DNA of 7,314 nt from Acidisarcina sp. (GTDB taxonomy: Bacteria > Acidobacteriota > Blastocatellia > Pyrinomonadales > Pyrinomonadaceae), in the NCBI GenBank assembly GCA_021155145.1, contig JAJNPX010000353.1:1-7314 (forward strand), given 5' to 3'. The notes below the pieces were generated by a model. The model had not been told where the DNA came from and made no database searches. It was given only the letters and a program-made list of their open reading frames with translations. Positions 6,971 to 7,314 of the stretch are shown here, piece after piece (within the stretch, counting starts at the first letter, position 1; the number at the start of each line of letters is the position of its first letter). The translations under genes and the position numbers were made by a program.

Positions 6971-7105
6971 CCGCACAGACGCGGAGACGCCGAGATCCTT
7001 TCAGCATGATAGACAGGATAAACATGATGTACTTCCTGTGATCAGCTTTCCCATCCTGAGTATCCTGTACATCCTGTCCTAAGCCACTCCTTTGCGTCTC
7101 AGCGG
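6971..7105. repeat. Nested imperfect inverted-repeat element in the intergenic region
   Basis: The outer arms are 6971-6988 (CCGCACAGACGCGGAGAC) and the reverse complement of 7088-7105 (CCGCTGAGACGCAAAGGA), 12 of 18 identical. The inner arms are 7012-7032 and the reverse complement of 7058-7078, 15 of 21 identical and starting with the shared octamer GACAGGAT. The spacing is uneven (23 bp between arms on the left, 9 on the right). Similar CGCAGAGACGCAGAG-like and ACAGGATGTACAGGAT-like intergenic repeats are, as I recall, dispersed in several bacterial genomes including acidobacteria. There is no coding capacity. It ends about 13 bp before the anti-sigma-like start codon, so that gene's promoter or leader may lie inside it. 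Confidence 0.6.
7053..7079. repeat. Three tandem 9-mers (ATCCTGNNN)
   Basis: ATCCTGAGT (7053-7061), ATCCTGTAC (7062-7070) and ATCCTGTCC (7071-7079) follow one another with no gap; on the minus strand this reads as AGGAT-rich units. They form the right inner arm of the nested inverted repeat. The left inner arm (7012-7032) carries a degenerate version, GACAGGAT then ACATGAT. Confidence 0.65.
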
Positions 7106-7145
7106 CCATGCGGTTCAGGCTTTCGCAACCCACTATCAGAACGCT

Positions 7146-7314
7146 TCAGACCCAAAAATCTTGCACCATAGCCAACGCAGCCAGTACGGCGAACATCTTT
7201 TCAAGGCTAACACCAAGTTTTGCAGCGGTTTCCGCTAAATGACGCTTTACCTCGCCATCATTCCAACCGTGACTCTTATTCAGCTCTTTTTCGACGGCCT
7301 TGCGTATCTCGGAT
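7146..7314 (-). CDS. Unrecognised protein, C-terminal 55 residues only
   Basis: The minus-strand frame is open from the window edge (first full codon at 7313-7311) to the TGA at 7148-7146; both other minus frames contain early stops. The visible part starts SEIRKAVEKELNKSHGW, continues with helix-like NDGEVKRHLAETAAKLGVS, and ends in hydrophobic MFAVLAALAMVQDFWV. It looks all-helical and resembles neither a sigma-70 region 4 nor any family I can name. GC is 82 of 169 bases (48.5%) by hand count, lower than the neighbouring genes, which may mean different ancestry or just a short sample. The segment RHLAETAAKLGVS could suggest a helix-turn-helix but is too short to call. No terminator with a U-run follows; a small GNRA-type hairpin lies at 7112-7130. 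Confidence 0.55.
   Translation of the reverse strand, partial: SEIRKAVEKELNKSHGWNDGEVKRHLAETAAKLGVSLEKMFAVLAALAMVQDFWV

Noticed and set aside
7053..7079. Tandem repeats as a CRISPR array
   Set aside because: Units are 9 bp with no spacers, and no cas gene is present.
7112..7130. Small hairpin with a GAAA tetraloop (minus strand) after the partial gene
   Set aside because: Stem of GGUU/AACC plus GC/GC with a 3-nt bulge and no U-run; it may form but does not look like an intrinsic terminator.
7146..7314. Partial gene as the missing ECF sigma factor
   Set aside because: The visible C-terminus lacks the sigma-70 region 4 pattern (helix-turn-helix with EIA-x-x-L and a following basic recognition helix).

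Overview
The window looks like chromosomal DNA of an Acidobacteriota member, most likely Blastocatellia/Pyrinomonadales. This is an inference from gene content: a Pkn-type kinase fused to a PD40/TolB propeller, a zinc-finger anti-sigma-like membrane protein with a long Ala/Pro linker, a secreted M28 peptidase with an FN3 tail, and an exported TPR protein. Base composition is in the high 50s % GC in the genes sampled by eye. No tRNA, rRNA, CRISPR array, transposase or phage gene is visible. All supported genes lie on the minus strand, so transcription runs from high to low coordinates.

Layout in order of transcription: (1) 7314-7146, the C-terminal 55 residues of an unrecognised protein that enters from outside the window. 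(2) 6958-7145, a non-coding stretch filled mostly by a nested imperfect inverted repeat (about 6971-7105) containing three tandem 9-mers. (3) 6957-5827, a single-pass membrane protein with an N-terminal H-x3-C-x2-C zinc-finger motif, resembling an anti-sigma factor, with no sigma factor gene beside it. (4) 5826-5685, a 142-bp gap with a weak promoter candidate. (5) 5684-4320, a secreted M28 family metallopeptidase with a C-terminal FN3-like domain. (6) 4286-2814, an exported protein of twelve TPRs, 33 bp after the peptidase and preceded by a good Shine-Dalgarno, so probably co-transcribed with it. (7) 2749-1, a transmembrane Ser/Thr protein kinase whose extracytoplasmic part is a run of about twelve PD40-like blades. 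Its gene leaves the window, probably only a few codons before its stop.

How they may fit together (inference): the peptidase and TPR protein would work outside the cytoplasmic membrane. The kinase and the zinc-finger protein are each built to carry a signal across that membrane, one by phosphorylation and one possibly by sequestering a sigma factor. No direct functional link is shown by the sequence beyond co-orientation and spacing. The kinase has its own plausible promoter overlapping three ACACC/GGTGT half-sites. No clear new multi-gene system was found. The least explained parts are the nested repeat element, the sigma-less anti-sigma-like gene just downstream of it, and the AT-richer orphan C-terminus at the right edge.
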